Assembly: GCA_009885955.1 (NCBI GenBank)
Contig: VFJS01000003.1
Coordinates: 62,001 to 126,000 of the forward strand
Direction: 5' to 3'
Length of the DNA: 64,000 bases
From: Spirochaetia bacterium
Lineage (GTDB): Bacteria > Spirochaetota > UBA4802 > UBA5550
Positions 54,095 through 63,102 of the stretch are shown here, piece after piece; the first letter of the stretch is position 1, and each line of letters starts with the position of its first letter. A program made the position numbers and the translations under genes. The notes below the pieces were generated by a model. That model was not told the DNA's origin. It saw only the letters and a list, made by a program, of their open reading frames with translations, and made no database searches.

Positions 54095-54616
54095 TTACAT
54101 TTTCATGAAAAGGAAATCGGCAATTTTCAGCCTTCCTTTAATATGTATGGCAGTAATCCTTGCGGTTTTTGTCTCTTTTTTGCCTTCTTTCTCCAGGGTA
54201 TAATGTATCTCAATATCGCTGCACATCAGGCCGGACCTGTTTTCACTTTTCAGTGTATGGCTCGCATAGCCCATGATCAGATTATCATCCTTTATTTTCC
54301 TGACTCCCTTATCCCAGATATCCCTGAAATTTTTCAGAGTTTTAAGAAATTTTATTCTTGCCTTCTCCTTTTCTTCAGAGCTGTTCACCATGGCCCTGTG
54401 CTCTGCGCTAAGTCCGGAAATGTCCCGTAACATTTCTATGTATCCATCAAAATCTTTCTCAGTCATGAATATGCTGTCCATCTCATCGTATGATAACCCT
54501 TTGACAACCCCGTTAACAAATTTCTTTGCCAGGTCTTCGTCGCTGCCGGAAGGATAGGAAACCATTGCGGTGAAGAGCAGCATGATGAATTGTATGAAAA
54601 AAATAAACCTTGTCAT
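54095..54616 (-). CDS. Secreted protein of unknown function
   Basis: The 173-residue protein has a signal peptide (about 1-22) and a mainly helical, charged mature part ending in beta strands. There are no cysteine motifs beyond a single M-C-S. I recognise no family. It is convergent with the anti-sigma gene, 8 bp apart. Confidence 0.65.
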   Translation of the reverse strand: MTRFIFFIQFIMLLFTAMVSYPSGSDEDLAKKFVNGVVKGLSYDEMDSIFMTEKDFDGYIEMLRDISGLSAEHRAMVNSSEEKEKARIKFLKTLKNFRDIWDKGVRKIKDDNLIMGYASHTLKSENRSGLMCSDIEIHYTLEKEGKKETKTARITAIHIKGRLKIADFLFMKM

Positions 54617-54866
54617 GAGATCCTCATTATATTTACAGGCATCAGGATATATTTTTTACATTATCACATTACTGACTGATGGTCAACACTTTTTTCATTT
54701 ACTGTGAAACTCTGTTCATTAACAGAAATTTTTAAACTGATAAATAAACATTCCATGGAAAAGAAAGAGATGATTCATACCCTTGAATAAAAAAAGCTTG
54801 ATTAATAGCATCCATTTATTAATCTCAATTTATTAAATTTACCAGATTAAGATATGAGGATTTTAT

Positions 54867-57185
54867 ATGAGCAAGAAAAGCAGAGAATTGAAAAGAGAAT
54901 TGAACAGGGAATCTCATTACCTGCTGATAGCCATAAAATTCGGTCTTTTTGCAGCGCTTTTCATGCCGCTTGTGGTAATCAAGAGCTTTGTGTTCCCATA
55001 TATATTTCCGAAACAGATACTGTTCCAGGTAATTGTTGAGATTGTATTTTCCCTCTACATTATCCTGGCCATTCGTGATTCTAAATACAGGCCTAAATCA
55101 GACTCTCTTTTACTGGTTCTGCTTGCGTATTTTATTATACTGATCATCAGCTCCATCCTCGGAGAAAATGCCTACCACAGTTTCTGGTCATCCTATGAAA
55201 GGATGGCAGGTGTCATATCCGTTCTCCATTATTTCGCCTTTCTTATCGTAGCTGCGTTCGTATTTAAAAAAGATGATGACTGGCACAGGTTTTTTGAGAT
55301 TTCCATAATTGTCAGTGTCCTTGTGTCATGCACGGCATTGTACCAGCTTCTTGAATTTTTAATGATGACGAAAAACCCTGTTGATGGCGTATTAACAGAG
55401 ATCAGAATTTCAGGGACAACCGGGAATCCAATATTTACCGCCGGGTATCTTATGATCAATATTTTTTTCGCCTGTTGGCTTTTCCTTGAAAAAAAGGGTT
55501 TTGGCCGTCGGGCCCTTTATTTTTTATCAATCATGATAAATATCATAGTCATATATAAGTCCCAGACACGGGGGGCAGTCCTTGCCCTGTTCGTCGGGCT
55601 TATTGCAATATCAATCTTTTTCCTTTTTATACCGGAAAAGGATCTCCAGGAACTCTCTCTTCCGAGGACGAAGTGGATAAAAAAAATGGCAGCATCTTTT
55701 CTGATTCTGTTAATAATAGTGCTGGGATCTGTCTGGGCCATGCGGAAAACAGATTTTATAAAAAATCAGCCCATAATTTCAAGGCTTTCCAATATCTCCT
55801 TAAGCGACACAACTGCCAGCATCAGGCTCATGGTGTGGGAAATGAGCCTGAAAGGATTTTTGAAACACCCCATTTTCGGCTGGGGGCCGGAAAATGCCAG
55901 TATTCCATTAAACAAATATTTTAATCCCAAAATTTTTCCCAATGAAAGCTGGTTTGACAGGTCTCATAATGTTTTCCTGGACACACTGGTTCATACCGGT
56001 GCTGCAGGATTTATTGCATATATGAGCATTTTTCTTCTGGCTTTCCGGAATTTATGGAAAGGCTGGCGCGGAGGAAAGATTAAATACCATACCGGTATGA
56101 TGTTTTCTGTGATATTGCTTTCCTATCTAGTGCAGAATCTATTGGTTTTTGATACCCAGGTGACTTTTTTAATGATTTTTTCTATTCTCGCATTTTTGAT
56201 ATACCTGGGGATTGGAAATTCAACTGATGTTGAAATAGTAAAGAATAAAAATACCAATGCGATTAAATATGTATATACCGTATCTATAATTGTTATTTTT
56301 ATTCTCGGTACATATTTTATTAATATCAGGCCGGGATATGTCAACTGGCGCTGCATTAATGCGCTTATGACTTTTCAGGGGAATAACTTTGCCAGAGGAA
56401 TATCAGAATTCAAAGAGGTCTTTGCCCTGGGGACTTTCGGGCTGGTTGAAAATGCAGGGAGGGCCAATGCGTCACTTGTCAATATGCTGAACAGCCCTGC
56501 AGTCCAGTTAAATAATAAGAAGATTATAGCGGAATTGCTTGATGAAGGAATCAGAAAGGCCCTTGTCATGGAGCCGCAGAATGTCCGGCTTATCATAGAT
56601 CAGAGCAACATATATAAGTTTGCATCAACCTGGAATCCCAGATTTTTGGTTCAGGCTGAAGCAATTTTATTGAAGGCCAGGGAATTAGCCCCGACTCACC
56701 CTATCTTATATTTTTTGCTGGGTGAAATGATGATGCAGCAGGGAAGGAAACAGGAGGTACTTTCGTTTATGAAGAAGGCAATGGAACTTAACGAGAGTGC
56801 AGACATATCACACTGGAATTATGGGCTGGCAGCCATTCATATGGGAGAAAAAGTTCTTGGGGAATATGAGATAAAGAGATCCGGGATGATTGAAAAAAGG
56901 CATCCGGTTACCGGCAGGGAGCTGACGGTAGAGGAAAAAATAAAAGCATATATGCAATTGATACAGGCATATAGCCATATGAATGATTGGCCCAGTGTGA
57001 TATCATTATATGAAGAGATGATAAGGGATAAACCCGGGACCCTGGATTTTTATGGCGGGCTTGCTGCGGCATACGCAAAAACCGGAGACAAAAAAAAGGC
57101 CAGTGATACGGCAATGAAGGCTATTCTGATTAATCCCTCCGCCAGGCCGCAGGTAGAAGCATTTATAAAAAGCCTGGGGCTATAA
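54867..57185 (+). CDS. O-antigen ligase/polymerase-like membrane protein with TPR tail
   Basis: The 772-residue protein has about 12 membrane helices. A large loop with S-H-N-V-F-L-D-T-L-V-H-T-G is the signature region of Wzy_C/WaaL proteins. After residue 480 the C-terminus is soluble and formed of TPR-like helical repeats (for example near A-R-E-L-A-P-T-H-P-I-L-Y and A-M-E-L-N-E-S-A). It probably joins or transfers glycan chains at the periplasmic side of the inner membrane. It stands alone, with a GAGG site before the ATG. The substrate is unknown. Confidence 0.82.
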   Translation: MSKKSRELKRELNRESHYLLIAIKFGLFAALFMPLVVIKSFVFPYIFPKQILFQVIVEIVFSLYIILAIRDSKYRPKSDSLLLVLLAYFIILIISSILGENAYHSFWSSYERMAGVISVLHYFAFLIVAAFVFKKDDDWHRFFEISIIVSVLVSCTALYQLLEFLMMTKNPVDGVLTEIRISGTTGNPIFTAGYLMINIFFACWLFLEKKGFGRRALYFLSIMINIIVIYKSQTRGAVLALFVGLIAISIFFLFIPEKDLQELSLPRTKWIKKMAASFLILLIIVLGSVWAMRKTDFIKNQPIISRLSNISLSDTTASIRLMVWEMSLKGFLKHPIFGWGPENASIPLNKYFNPKIFPNESWFDRSHNVFLDTLVHTGAAGFIAYMSIFLLAFRNLWKGWRGGKIKYHTGMMFSVILLSYLVQNLLVFDTQVTFLMIFSILAFLIYLGIGNSTDVEIVKNKNTNAIKYVYTVSIIVIFILGTYFINIRPGYVNWRCINALMTFQGNNFARGISEFKEVFALGTFGLVENAGRANASLVNMLNSPAVQLNNKKIIAELLDEGIRKALVMEPQNVRLIIDQSNIYKFASTWNPRFLVQAEAILLKARELAPTHPILYFLLGEMMMQQGRKQEVLSFMKKAMELNESADISHWNYGLAAIHMGEKVLGEYEIKRSGMIEKRHPVTGRELTVEEKIKAYMQLIQAYSHMNDWPSVISLYEEMIRDKPGTLDFYGGLAAAYAKTGDKKKASDTAMKAILINPSARPQVEAFIKSLGL

Positions 57186-57267
57186 GTAGAGTTCAGCCAT
57201 AACCGGGATTTATCCACGGCTGAAGAAATTATTATCCGGCCGGATGATAAGGTAAATCCTGGAAATA

Positions 57268-58524
57268 TCAGATGAAATAGCTCAGTACAAGCAGAATAGA
57301 TATAATGGAGACAGAAGCGGTAAACAGCATCACGATAATGTTATAGGCCCTGGAATTTGTGTATTCCCGCATAATCTTTTTATCATTAATAATAATCAGC
57401 ATGCAGACCAGGACAAAGGGGAGCATCAGGCCGTTTATGACCTGCGATATCATCATGATATCGATGAGCGGCACATCGGAAAACATGATGATACCGGCTC
57501 CGAAAATAATAAGCATTGAATACAGGACATAGAACTGAGGTGCTTCTATGAATGTCTTATCTACCCCGGTCTCCCAGCCGAAGCTCTCGCATACCGTATA
57601 TGAGGTGGAGAGGGGGAGTATCGAAGCTGCGAATAGTGATGCGTTCAGAAGCCCGAAGGCGAAGAGAAGGGAGCAGTAATCACCGGCCAGGGGCTTCAGG
57701 GCCTTGGCAGCGTCGCTTGCAGTCTGTATAGGTTCGGCGCCGCTCCCGGTATAGAGAACTGTCCCGCATACAACTATGATGAAAAAAGCCACAACATTGA
57801 CAATGATGCATCCGATTATCGTGTCTATGCGGGAATAATTATAATCCTGTATTTTTATACCCTTCTCTGCCACCGAAGCCTGCTGATAGAACTGCATCCA
57901 TGGGGCTATGGTTGTCCCTACCACGCCCACGAACGCCAGCAGGTATTTAGAGTCAAAGGACATGGTTGGATGTATGACATCATGAAAAATGAGTTTCCAT
58001 GGCTGATCAATCATGAAACCTGTTATGATGTAGCTGGTGTAAAATATGCAGGATACCAGGAATATTTTTTCAACCGACCGGTAGGTTCCTTTCACTACGA
58101 TATACCAGACTATAATTGAGGAGACTGGTACTGACCAGTATTTTTTTATTCCGAATATTTCCATACTCGCGGCAATGCCTGCGAATTCTGCGATAATGTT
58201 TCCGAAATTCGTAAGCAGTATCAGGATCATGAGGTAGAAGGTTATCTTTACGCCGAATTTTTCCCGTATGAGATCTGAAAGTCCTTTCCCGGTGACAACT
58301 CCCATGCGGTTGCACATTTCCTGAATCAGTATCAGGGCTGCCATGACCGGAATGAGAGACCAGAGAAGGGCATATTTAAAATTAGCTCCGGCCAGGGAAT
58401 AGGTGGTTATGCCCCCTGCATCATTATCCACATTAGCAGTAATAATTCCCGGGCCCATGATTGCGAAAAACATCCCTATGCGGCGGATAAAAGGGGATTC
58501 CTTTACAGCGGTAATTATTTTCAT
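57268..58524 (-). CDS. NRAMP-related divalent-metal transporter
   Basis: The 418-residue protein has 11 or so membrane helices and the NRAMP fold order (G-P-G-I-I-T-A at the start, then repeats). The metal-site motif of helix 1, usually DPGN, reads D-N-D-A-G-G, and that of helix 6, usually A-x-x-M-P-H, reads I-A-P-W-M-Q. Loss of the canonical methionine position is known from NRAMP-related magnesium transporters, so Mg2+ rather than Mn2+/Fe2+ may be carried. The start overlaps the end of a PRC/MgtE_N/CBS gene by 4 nt, which supports a joint magnesium role. Confidence 0.82.
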   Translation of the reverse strand: MKIITAVKESPFIRRIGMFFAIMGPGIITANVDNDAGGITTYSLAGANFKYALLWSLIPVMAALILIQEMCNRMGVVTGKGLSDLIREKFGVKITFYLMILILLTNFGNIIAEFAGIAASMEIFGIKKYWSVPVSSIIVWYIVVKGTYRSVEKIFLVSCIFYTSYIITGFMIDQPWKLIFHDVIHPTMSFDSKYLLAFVGVVGTTIAPWMQFYQQASVAEKGIKIQDYNYSRIDTIIGCIIVNVVAFFIIVVCGTVLYTGSGAEPIQTASDAAKALKPLAGDYCSLLFAFGLLNASLFAASILPLSTSYTVCESFGWETGVDKTFIEAPQFYVLYSMLIIFGAGIIMFSDVPLIDIMMISQVINGLMLPFVLVCMLIIINDKKIMREYTNSRAYNIIVMLFTASVSIISILLVLSYFI

Positions 58525-59810
58525 TTGGATTCCTCTGTCTCTTCCCGTATTTCAGGGAAAACGGTTTCCAATGCGTCTTTCATGGTAATTATTCCCTTCA
58601 TGAAATTATCTTCATCAACAACGGGGACTACCATGAAGTTGTATTTATAAAAGACCTGGGCGACTTTTTTTATATGGGTTGAAACTTCCACGCTTACGAC
58701 TTTACGGCGGATTAATGGGCCAACCGCCAGATCAGGGTCAGATAGAAGCAGTTCTTTGAGGGTAACAACGCCTGAGAGCCTGCCTTCGTTGTCAATGATG
58801 TAGAGATAATAGATGAATTCTATCTCCCCTGCTTCATGTTTTATCAGCTTCAGCGCATCGCCCACTGTTGTTTCGGGGCCTGCAGAGATGAATTCCGGAT
58901 TCATAAGGCTTCCGGCTATGCGTTCCGGATGTTTCATCAGGTCTTTTATCTGATTTGCCTTATCTTCGGGAAGAGCCTTGAGTACCTGGTTTACCTTTTC
59001 GTTTTCCATCTCCGCAAGGATGTCCACCACCTCGTCTATGGGTACTTCATCCATGAGGTTGACCAGCATGTCATCGGGGAGCATCTCTGAAATCTGGAGT
59101 CCGATTTTAAGGGGGAGCTCCTGGATTGTTTCCACGGCAGTTTTTATATCCAGTGATTTAAAAATATTCAGTCTTTCTTCCGGCCCAAGTTCAATGATTA
59201 TGTCTGCAAGGTCGGCAGGGAGAATTTGTGAAAGCTTTGACTGTGAAATTTTCAAGGCCACTGATTTCACCTCACCGGTGGGAACGGGATGCATATGCTT
59301 CCATGGGATGAATTTGTCCTTCATATCATAAGAGAACAGCCACCGGTTGATCTTGTAGAAAAAGGTGAGCCATCCCAGCCTGCGCAGAATTCCGGTGAAG
59401 CCCACATCAGCATGGACGAGCCAGAGTTTAAGATCATCCCTGAGGATATGCAGGTCATTCACGCGAACCAGTTTGGATCCGGAAATATCTACAACCTGTT
59501 TGTCAAGAAAAGTCTCTCTGAGGAGAATTTCGTGGTGATTTGTATTGATTTTGTTTTCAAGATAACCCTGGTAAGAGTCTATGGTGAGCGATCTGTTTTC
59601 ATCAATTGATTTTATGCATTCCCAGGGGATATAGATTTTTTTTCCCGCACTTTTCATTTTGAGGATAAGGCCCGTGATTCTCGGATACATTTCACGGACA
59701 TCCGCGACAATATCAAAAACTTTTCCCAGGGAATGTTTTTGTAACATGTCAAGTACCGGTACATTGATAAGGTGGGAAAAGTATATGAATTTTGGATAGC
59801 CGCTTGTCAT
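58521..59810 (-). CDS. PRC-barrel / MgtE_N / CBS protein, regulator of the NRAMP-like transporter
   Basis: The 429-residue soluble protein has two PRC-barrel-like segments (about 10-80 and 100-185), a MgtE N-terminal superhelical domain (about 195-290) and two CBS domains (about 300-425). It lacks the MgtE membrane channel. In MgtE these two cytosolic domains bind Mg2+ and gate the pore. Here they are coupled by a 4-nt overlap to an NRAMP-like transporter. A Mg2+-sensing regulatory subunit is the natural inference. Confidence 0.85.
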   Translation of the reverse strand: MTSGYPKFIYFSHLINVPVLDMLQKHSLGKVFDIVADVREMYPRITGLILKMKSAGKKIYIPWECIKSIDENRSLTIDSYQGYLENKINTNHHEILLRETFLDKQVVDISGSKLVRVNDLHILRDDLKLWLVHADVGFTGILRRLGWLTFFYKINRWLFSYDMKDKFIPWKHMHPVPTGEVKSVALKISQSKLSQILPADLADIIIELGPEERLNIFKSLDIKTAVETIQELPLKIGLQISEMLPDDMLVNLMDEVPIDEVVDILAEMENEKVNQVLKALPEDKANQIKDLMKHPERIAGSLMNPEFISAGPETTVGDALKLIKHEAGEIEFIYYLYIIDNEGRLSGVVTLKELLLSDPDLAVGPLIRRKVVSVEVSTHIKKVAQVFYKYNFMVVPVVDEDNFMKGIITMKDALETVFPEIREETEESK

Positions 59811-59844
59811 TGATATTTTTATCTCTATAAGATCCTGTTAGAGA

Positions 59845-59873
59845 TGAATAATTCCGATTATTGGATATGTCAA
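59845..59873 (-). promoter_or_regulatory. Promoter of the MgtE_N/CBS-NRAMP operon
   Basis: On the minus strand TTGACA (59868-59873) and TATTCA (59845-59850) are 17 bp apart. The leader to the ATG at 59810 would be about 30 nt, too short for a magnesium riboswitch. Confidence 0.5.
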
Positions 59874-59976
59874 GATTTTTTCATATATACCGGCGAAGCA
59901 GGGTATTAATAGTTAAAAAAGATATAATGTTTTTTATGTCTCTTTGCAAGTCAATGGGTTTCAGGGCTATTGAAAA

Positions 59977-60008
59977 TAAAAAAAGGGTGGAGAATTGCAA
60001 ACCACCCT
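59977..60008 (-). terminator. Rho-independent terminator of the Lys-rich protein gene
   Basis: On the minus strand AGGGTGG and CCACCCT pair around an 11-nt loop and are followed by a run of T. It is about 45-75 bp past the stop at 60052. Confidence 0.82.
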
Positions 60009-60051
60009 AAAATATTTCAATTTTTAATACTGCCGGAATTTAAATTTCAGG

Positions 60052-60249
60052 TTACTTCTTTGGTGCTGCTTTTTTCTTTTTCTTTCCGCCTTTCTTCCCT
60101 GTTTCAGCTTCTTTTTTTCTTTGAGCCGGAATTAATTTCTGAATCTGTGACAGGGTTGATTTCTCCTTATTCAGTTCAGCTTCAAGCTTTTTGACTCTAA
60201 CTTTTTTGCGCTTATCATCAGCCAGCAGTTGCTTTAATGTTTTTGCCAT
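60052..60249 (-). CDS. Small lysine-rich protein of unknown function
   Basis: The 65-residue protein is very basic. An N-terminal coiled-coil-like helix (about 1-40) is followed by a C-terminal tail made almost only of Lys, Gly, Ala and Pro. GGAGG lies 6 nt before the ATG. It has its own promoter (60278-60306) and a strong terminator, so it is a real, well-expressed unit. The tail recalls histone-H1-like bacterial proteins; nucleic-acid binding is plausible but not shown. Confidence 0.82.
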   Translation of the reverse strand: MAKTLKQLLADDKRKKVRVKKLEAELNKEKSTLSQIQKLIPAQRKKEAETGKKGGKKKKKAAPKK

Positions 60250-60277
60250 AGGATCCTCCTAAGATTAGATTATGTCG

Positions 60278-60306
60278 CATATAATATTATTATAAATTAT
60301 TGTCAA
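60278..60306 (-). promoter_or_regulatory. Promoter of the Lys-rich protein gene
   Basis: On the minus strand TTGACA (60301-60306) and TATATG (60278-60283) are 17 bp apart, 28 bp before the ATG. The stretch from 60307 to 60529 holds a Cys-rich open frame discussed in the findings. Confidence 0.5.
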
Positions 60307-60529
60307 GCAAAATTTTTAACATGACCATCGCCGCTTAAGTTTTTAGTGATTTAAGCTTTCAATAACATTTTTTTATGTTCACAGCGCTGGAGCATGAGGT
60401 TGTTCCTGAGACCTTGCAGCCTTTTTTTTCACATGCTTTCCTGTCATCCCCGGTATCTTTCCCTGATGGAGAAGGGCACTGTTCACATGAACTTCCGCTT
60501 CCGCAAAGGAATAAGAGCTGTGAAGAACT

Positions 60530-61093
60530 TTATCCGGGAAGGCGTGCATTCATGAGGGTTTTCCCCATTTCGCCCAGGAATATTTCACATAGGATACATC
60601 CTGTGCATATTGCAAGGACATATATCCTGGCAGGATATTCCATCCACATTGTCAAAGATACCAGCGCCGCTAACGTCGAAAGAAGGAAAAGAAGAGATCC
60701 GGCAATGATTTTTTTTATTAGAATCGGGGTTGTGATCTTTTTGAACCTTGTTTTGCCGTCGATAATACCGCAGACTGCGGCTGGAATTACGGTAAACGGC
60801 AGGATAATGGACAGAATCCTGGCTGTGGTGAGCAGTTCATGGTGGAGTTCGGGAAGTTTTATGTCTATGGCAGTTGACATGATGATGAGGAAGGGGATTA
60901 AAACTGCCAGGGCCTGGGGGAAATGTACTGCAATGGGGTGAAGGTTCAGGTCCAGGATCATTTTTCTTTTTGCCGATATATTTTCAGTATAGGGCTCAAA
61001 GGCAGTTTTGGGAACGCCGCAGGCCGGGCAGACATCACCGATTTTATTTTTTGCCGAGATATACCCGCATGCCTTGCACCTTACTATTTCCAT
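60530..61093 (-). CDS. Rubredoxin-like / DUF2231 membrane protein
   Basis: From the ATG at 61093 the protein has 187 residues. An N-terminal rubredoxin-like iron site (C-K-A-C-G-Y ... C-P-A-C-G-V-P-K) precedes a DUF2231-type membrane domain with four helices (beginning H-P-I-A-V-H-F-P). The open frame extends to 61231. That extra part translates a CACAGAG repeat, so I reject it. Redox sensing or electron transfer at the membrane is likely. After its TAA stop the same frame continues as a Cys-rich segment to 60359. Confidence 0.78.
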   Translation of the reverse strand: MEIVRCKACGYISAKNKIGDVCPACGVPKTAFEPYTENISAKRKMILDLNLHPIAVHFPQALAVLIPFLIIMSTAIDIKLPELHHELLTTARILSIILPFTVIPAAVCGIIDGKTRFKKITTPILIKKIIAGSLLFLLSTLAALVSLTMWMEYPARIYVLAICTGCILCEIFLGEMGKTLMNARLPG

Positions 61094-61149
61094 GACGCCA
61101 ATCCCCCTGCTTTTTGTATTTTTTAAATGTTGAAATATAAACTTAATAT

Positions 61150-61174
61150 CTCTGTGTCTCTGAGCCTCTGTGGC
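61150..61174. repeat. CACAGAG-family repeat, half copy
   Basis: TCTGTGTCTCTGAGCCTCTG followed by TGGC matches the right arm of the elements at 776-848 and 28591-28663. No left arm is present. It lies in the leader of the rubredoxin-like gene. Confidence 0.7.
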
Positions 61175-61406
61175 ATATTTTATTACCAGTCCGAATTGGT
61201 TATTTATTGCATTAAACCTGATAAAAGTCAAGTATATTATTCAGGGTCTCCCGGGTTCGGCATTAGATGGAATCAGCAGCTAATAGGGGGAAATATAAAT
61301 GGGGGATGAAAATTCTAATTTTTCGATATGCCTTTAAGCTATTAATTCATATAATCCAGACCGAAAATAAGAATACAAAGTATTAATAGGATAACCAAGG
61401 TAATTG

Positions 61407-62948
61407 ATGATGAAATATGAAGGTATTAAGTATGAACTGGTAGATACAAGGGACGATGTGCCGACCATTGTAATCCTATTGGGCGGCAGAAAAATTCCAA
61501 TCCACAGCAGGTTCCACCCCTCCAGGGAGGCCGCCTCCATGATGGAGTATTTCAATCCTGATAAGTATAACGCGCTCATAGTCCTGGGTGTAGGGCTGGG
61601 ATACCACCTGCTTCCTTTAAAGGATAAACTGGATACTTATCATACAATTGTACTCATTGATGCCGTTGCCGGAATAAAGGATGAGATAGGACAAAACAGC
61701 CTTACATCCTTCCTTGCATCTTCGGAAAAGATAAAATTCATTGAGGCCGGAAACCCTGAGGAAATTGAAGAATTTCTGCAGAAAGAACTCGATTTTTCCA
61801 TAATTTCCGGAATACATGTGATTGAGCATCCGGTATCTGTGAGGAGCCTTGATTTTTATTACAATCCTGCAAGGGATGCAATTAATAAAGTTATTAACCG
61901 GAAGGCCGGGAGCAGCGCGGCAAAAAGGGCCTTTGGAAACCTTTACTTTAGAAATGTAATGAAAAATCTGGCTGGCCTAGGCAGCTGCAGGCCTGTGAGC
62001 GGCATCTTTGGAAAATTCAGCGGATATGGCGGGCTAATTGTAACATCAGGCCCCACCCTTGAACGGCTCCTCCCGGCGATAGGAAGAGAAAGGAGGAATT
62101 TTTTTATAATTTCCGTGGATTCAGCAGCGCCGGTCCTGGTCAGGAACGGTATCACCCCTGATTTTATTGTCTCGGTTGATCCCCAGCCTTATGTTCATGA
62201 GCATCTATCGGGTATTAATACAGAAGGGGTGGTAAGGGTGCTCTCGTTATCATCATCCCCCCTTGCGCATTCGGGCGGGACTGTTTTCATGTCACTGAAC
62301 AGCCACCCGGTATCACAGCTCATATCCCAGGCCTTTCCGGGAGCCATCGGTTCCATAGATTCACTCACCGGGTCGGTTGCAGGGGACGCCCTCTGCCTCG
62401 CATTCAAACTTGGCCTTGAACCATTGTGCCTGGCAGGTTTCGACTTCTCCTTTCCGGAATACAAGATCTATTCCAGGAATACTTCTTACCAGGAGAGGTA
62501 TTCCAAGTTTTTCGGGGGGAGGTTTTTGCCGATAGAGACGCAGAACCTCAATTACATAATGAAATCTTCACGAGGATTCCGGTTTTCAGGGAAATTTTCC
62601 AGGAGGGCCTTTATGCAGTACAGGGAATCGATGGAGGGATTTATCGGAAAATGCGGGATAAGGGGGCTGATGAATATTAATCTTTCCGGCATATCAATTA
62701 ACGGTGCTGCTGATTGCCTCTTCGAGGATTTTCTGAAATCATGCAGTGCCGGGGGGATACCCGGCAGGGACGGGATCATCAATGATGCCGTGGCCGGGGC
62801 CGACACCATAGGTTCTTCCATAGACATGCAGGTAATACTGGGCCTGCTTGGGGACAGGAAAATATTCAGCGAGCTCGTTAACAGTTCCATGGAGAAGGTT
62901 TCGGAAAGGAAGAGGGAGAAGTTGTTGATGATGGCAGGGGGAAAGTAA
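61407..62948 (+). CDS. DUF115 / MptE-like protein (motility accessory factor family)
   Basis: The roughly 513-residue protein contains the DUF115 core (about 205-370). It has T-S-G-P-T-L-E-R near 215, V-D-S-A-A-P-V-L and D-F-I-V-S-V-D-P-Q, and later L-A-G-F-D-F-S-F. The family includes 6-hydroxymethylpterin pyrophosphokinase-like proteins and the flagellin-glycosylating Maf proteins, and is common in spirochaetes. An AAGG site precedes the ATG at 61407 (a TTG three bases earlier is less likely). It is followed by a SPOR-domain protein gene. Confidence 0.82.
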   Translation: MMKYEGIKYELVDTRDDVPTIVILLGGRKIPIHSRFHPSREAASMMEYFNPDKYNALIVLGVGLGYHLLPLKDKLDTYHTIVLIDAVAGIKDEIGQNSLTSFLASSEKIKFIEAGNPEEIEEFLQKELDFSIISGIHVIEHPVSVRSLDFYYNPARDAINKVINRKAGSSAAKRAFGNLYFRNVMKNLAGLGSCRPVSGIFGKFSGYGGLIVTSGPTLERLLPAIGRERRNFFIISVDSAAPVLVRNGITPDFIVSVDPQPYVHEHLSGINTEGVVRVLSLSSSPLAHSGGTVFMSLNSHPVSQLISQAFPGAIGSIDSLTGSVAGDALCLAFKLGLEPLCLAGFDFSFPEYKIYSRNTSYQERYSKFFGGRFLPIETQNLNYIMKSSRGFRFSGKFSRRAFMQYRESMEGFIGKCGIRGLMNINLSGISINGAADCLFEDFLKSCSAGGIPGRDGIINDAVAGADTIGSSIDMQVILGLLGDRKIFSELVNSSMEKVSERKREKLLMMAGGK

Positions 62949-62970
62949 AAATTTTATTTAAAAAAAGGAT

Positions 62971-62999
62971 AACCACGAAAGGCACGAAACTCACGAAAA
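62971..62999. repeat. CACGAAA direct-word repeat
   Basis: The words CCACGAAAGG, CACGAAACT and CACGAAAAG follow each other in the gap between the DUF115 and SPOR genes. This looks like one arm of another dispersed family, but no second copy is in the window. Confidence 0.5.
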
Positions 63000-63102
63000 G
63001 GGAATGTTTTTATTTAGTTTCCAGGAAACAGTTAATAAAAATCAATGAATTTGCCGATTATGATAAGGAATATCCATAATTTGTAAAGGCAGGTAATTGA
63101 AA

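Noticed and set aside
57192-57224. Terminator after the O-antigen-ligase-like gene
   Set aside because: TTCAGCC and GGCTGAA can pair, but the 19-nt loop is long and no U-run follows on either strand.
60375-60941. 188-residue plus-strand frame opposite the rubredoxin-like gene
   Set aside because: It is antisense to a recognisable domain gene and shows no family features of its own.
61094-61231. N-terminal extension of the rubredoxin-like protein
   Set aside because: The extra residues (A-T-E-A-Q-R-H-R) are the translation of a CACAGAG repeat arm; the ATG at 61093 starts right before the rubredoxin motif.
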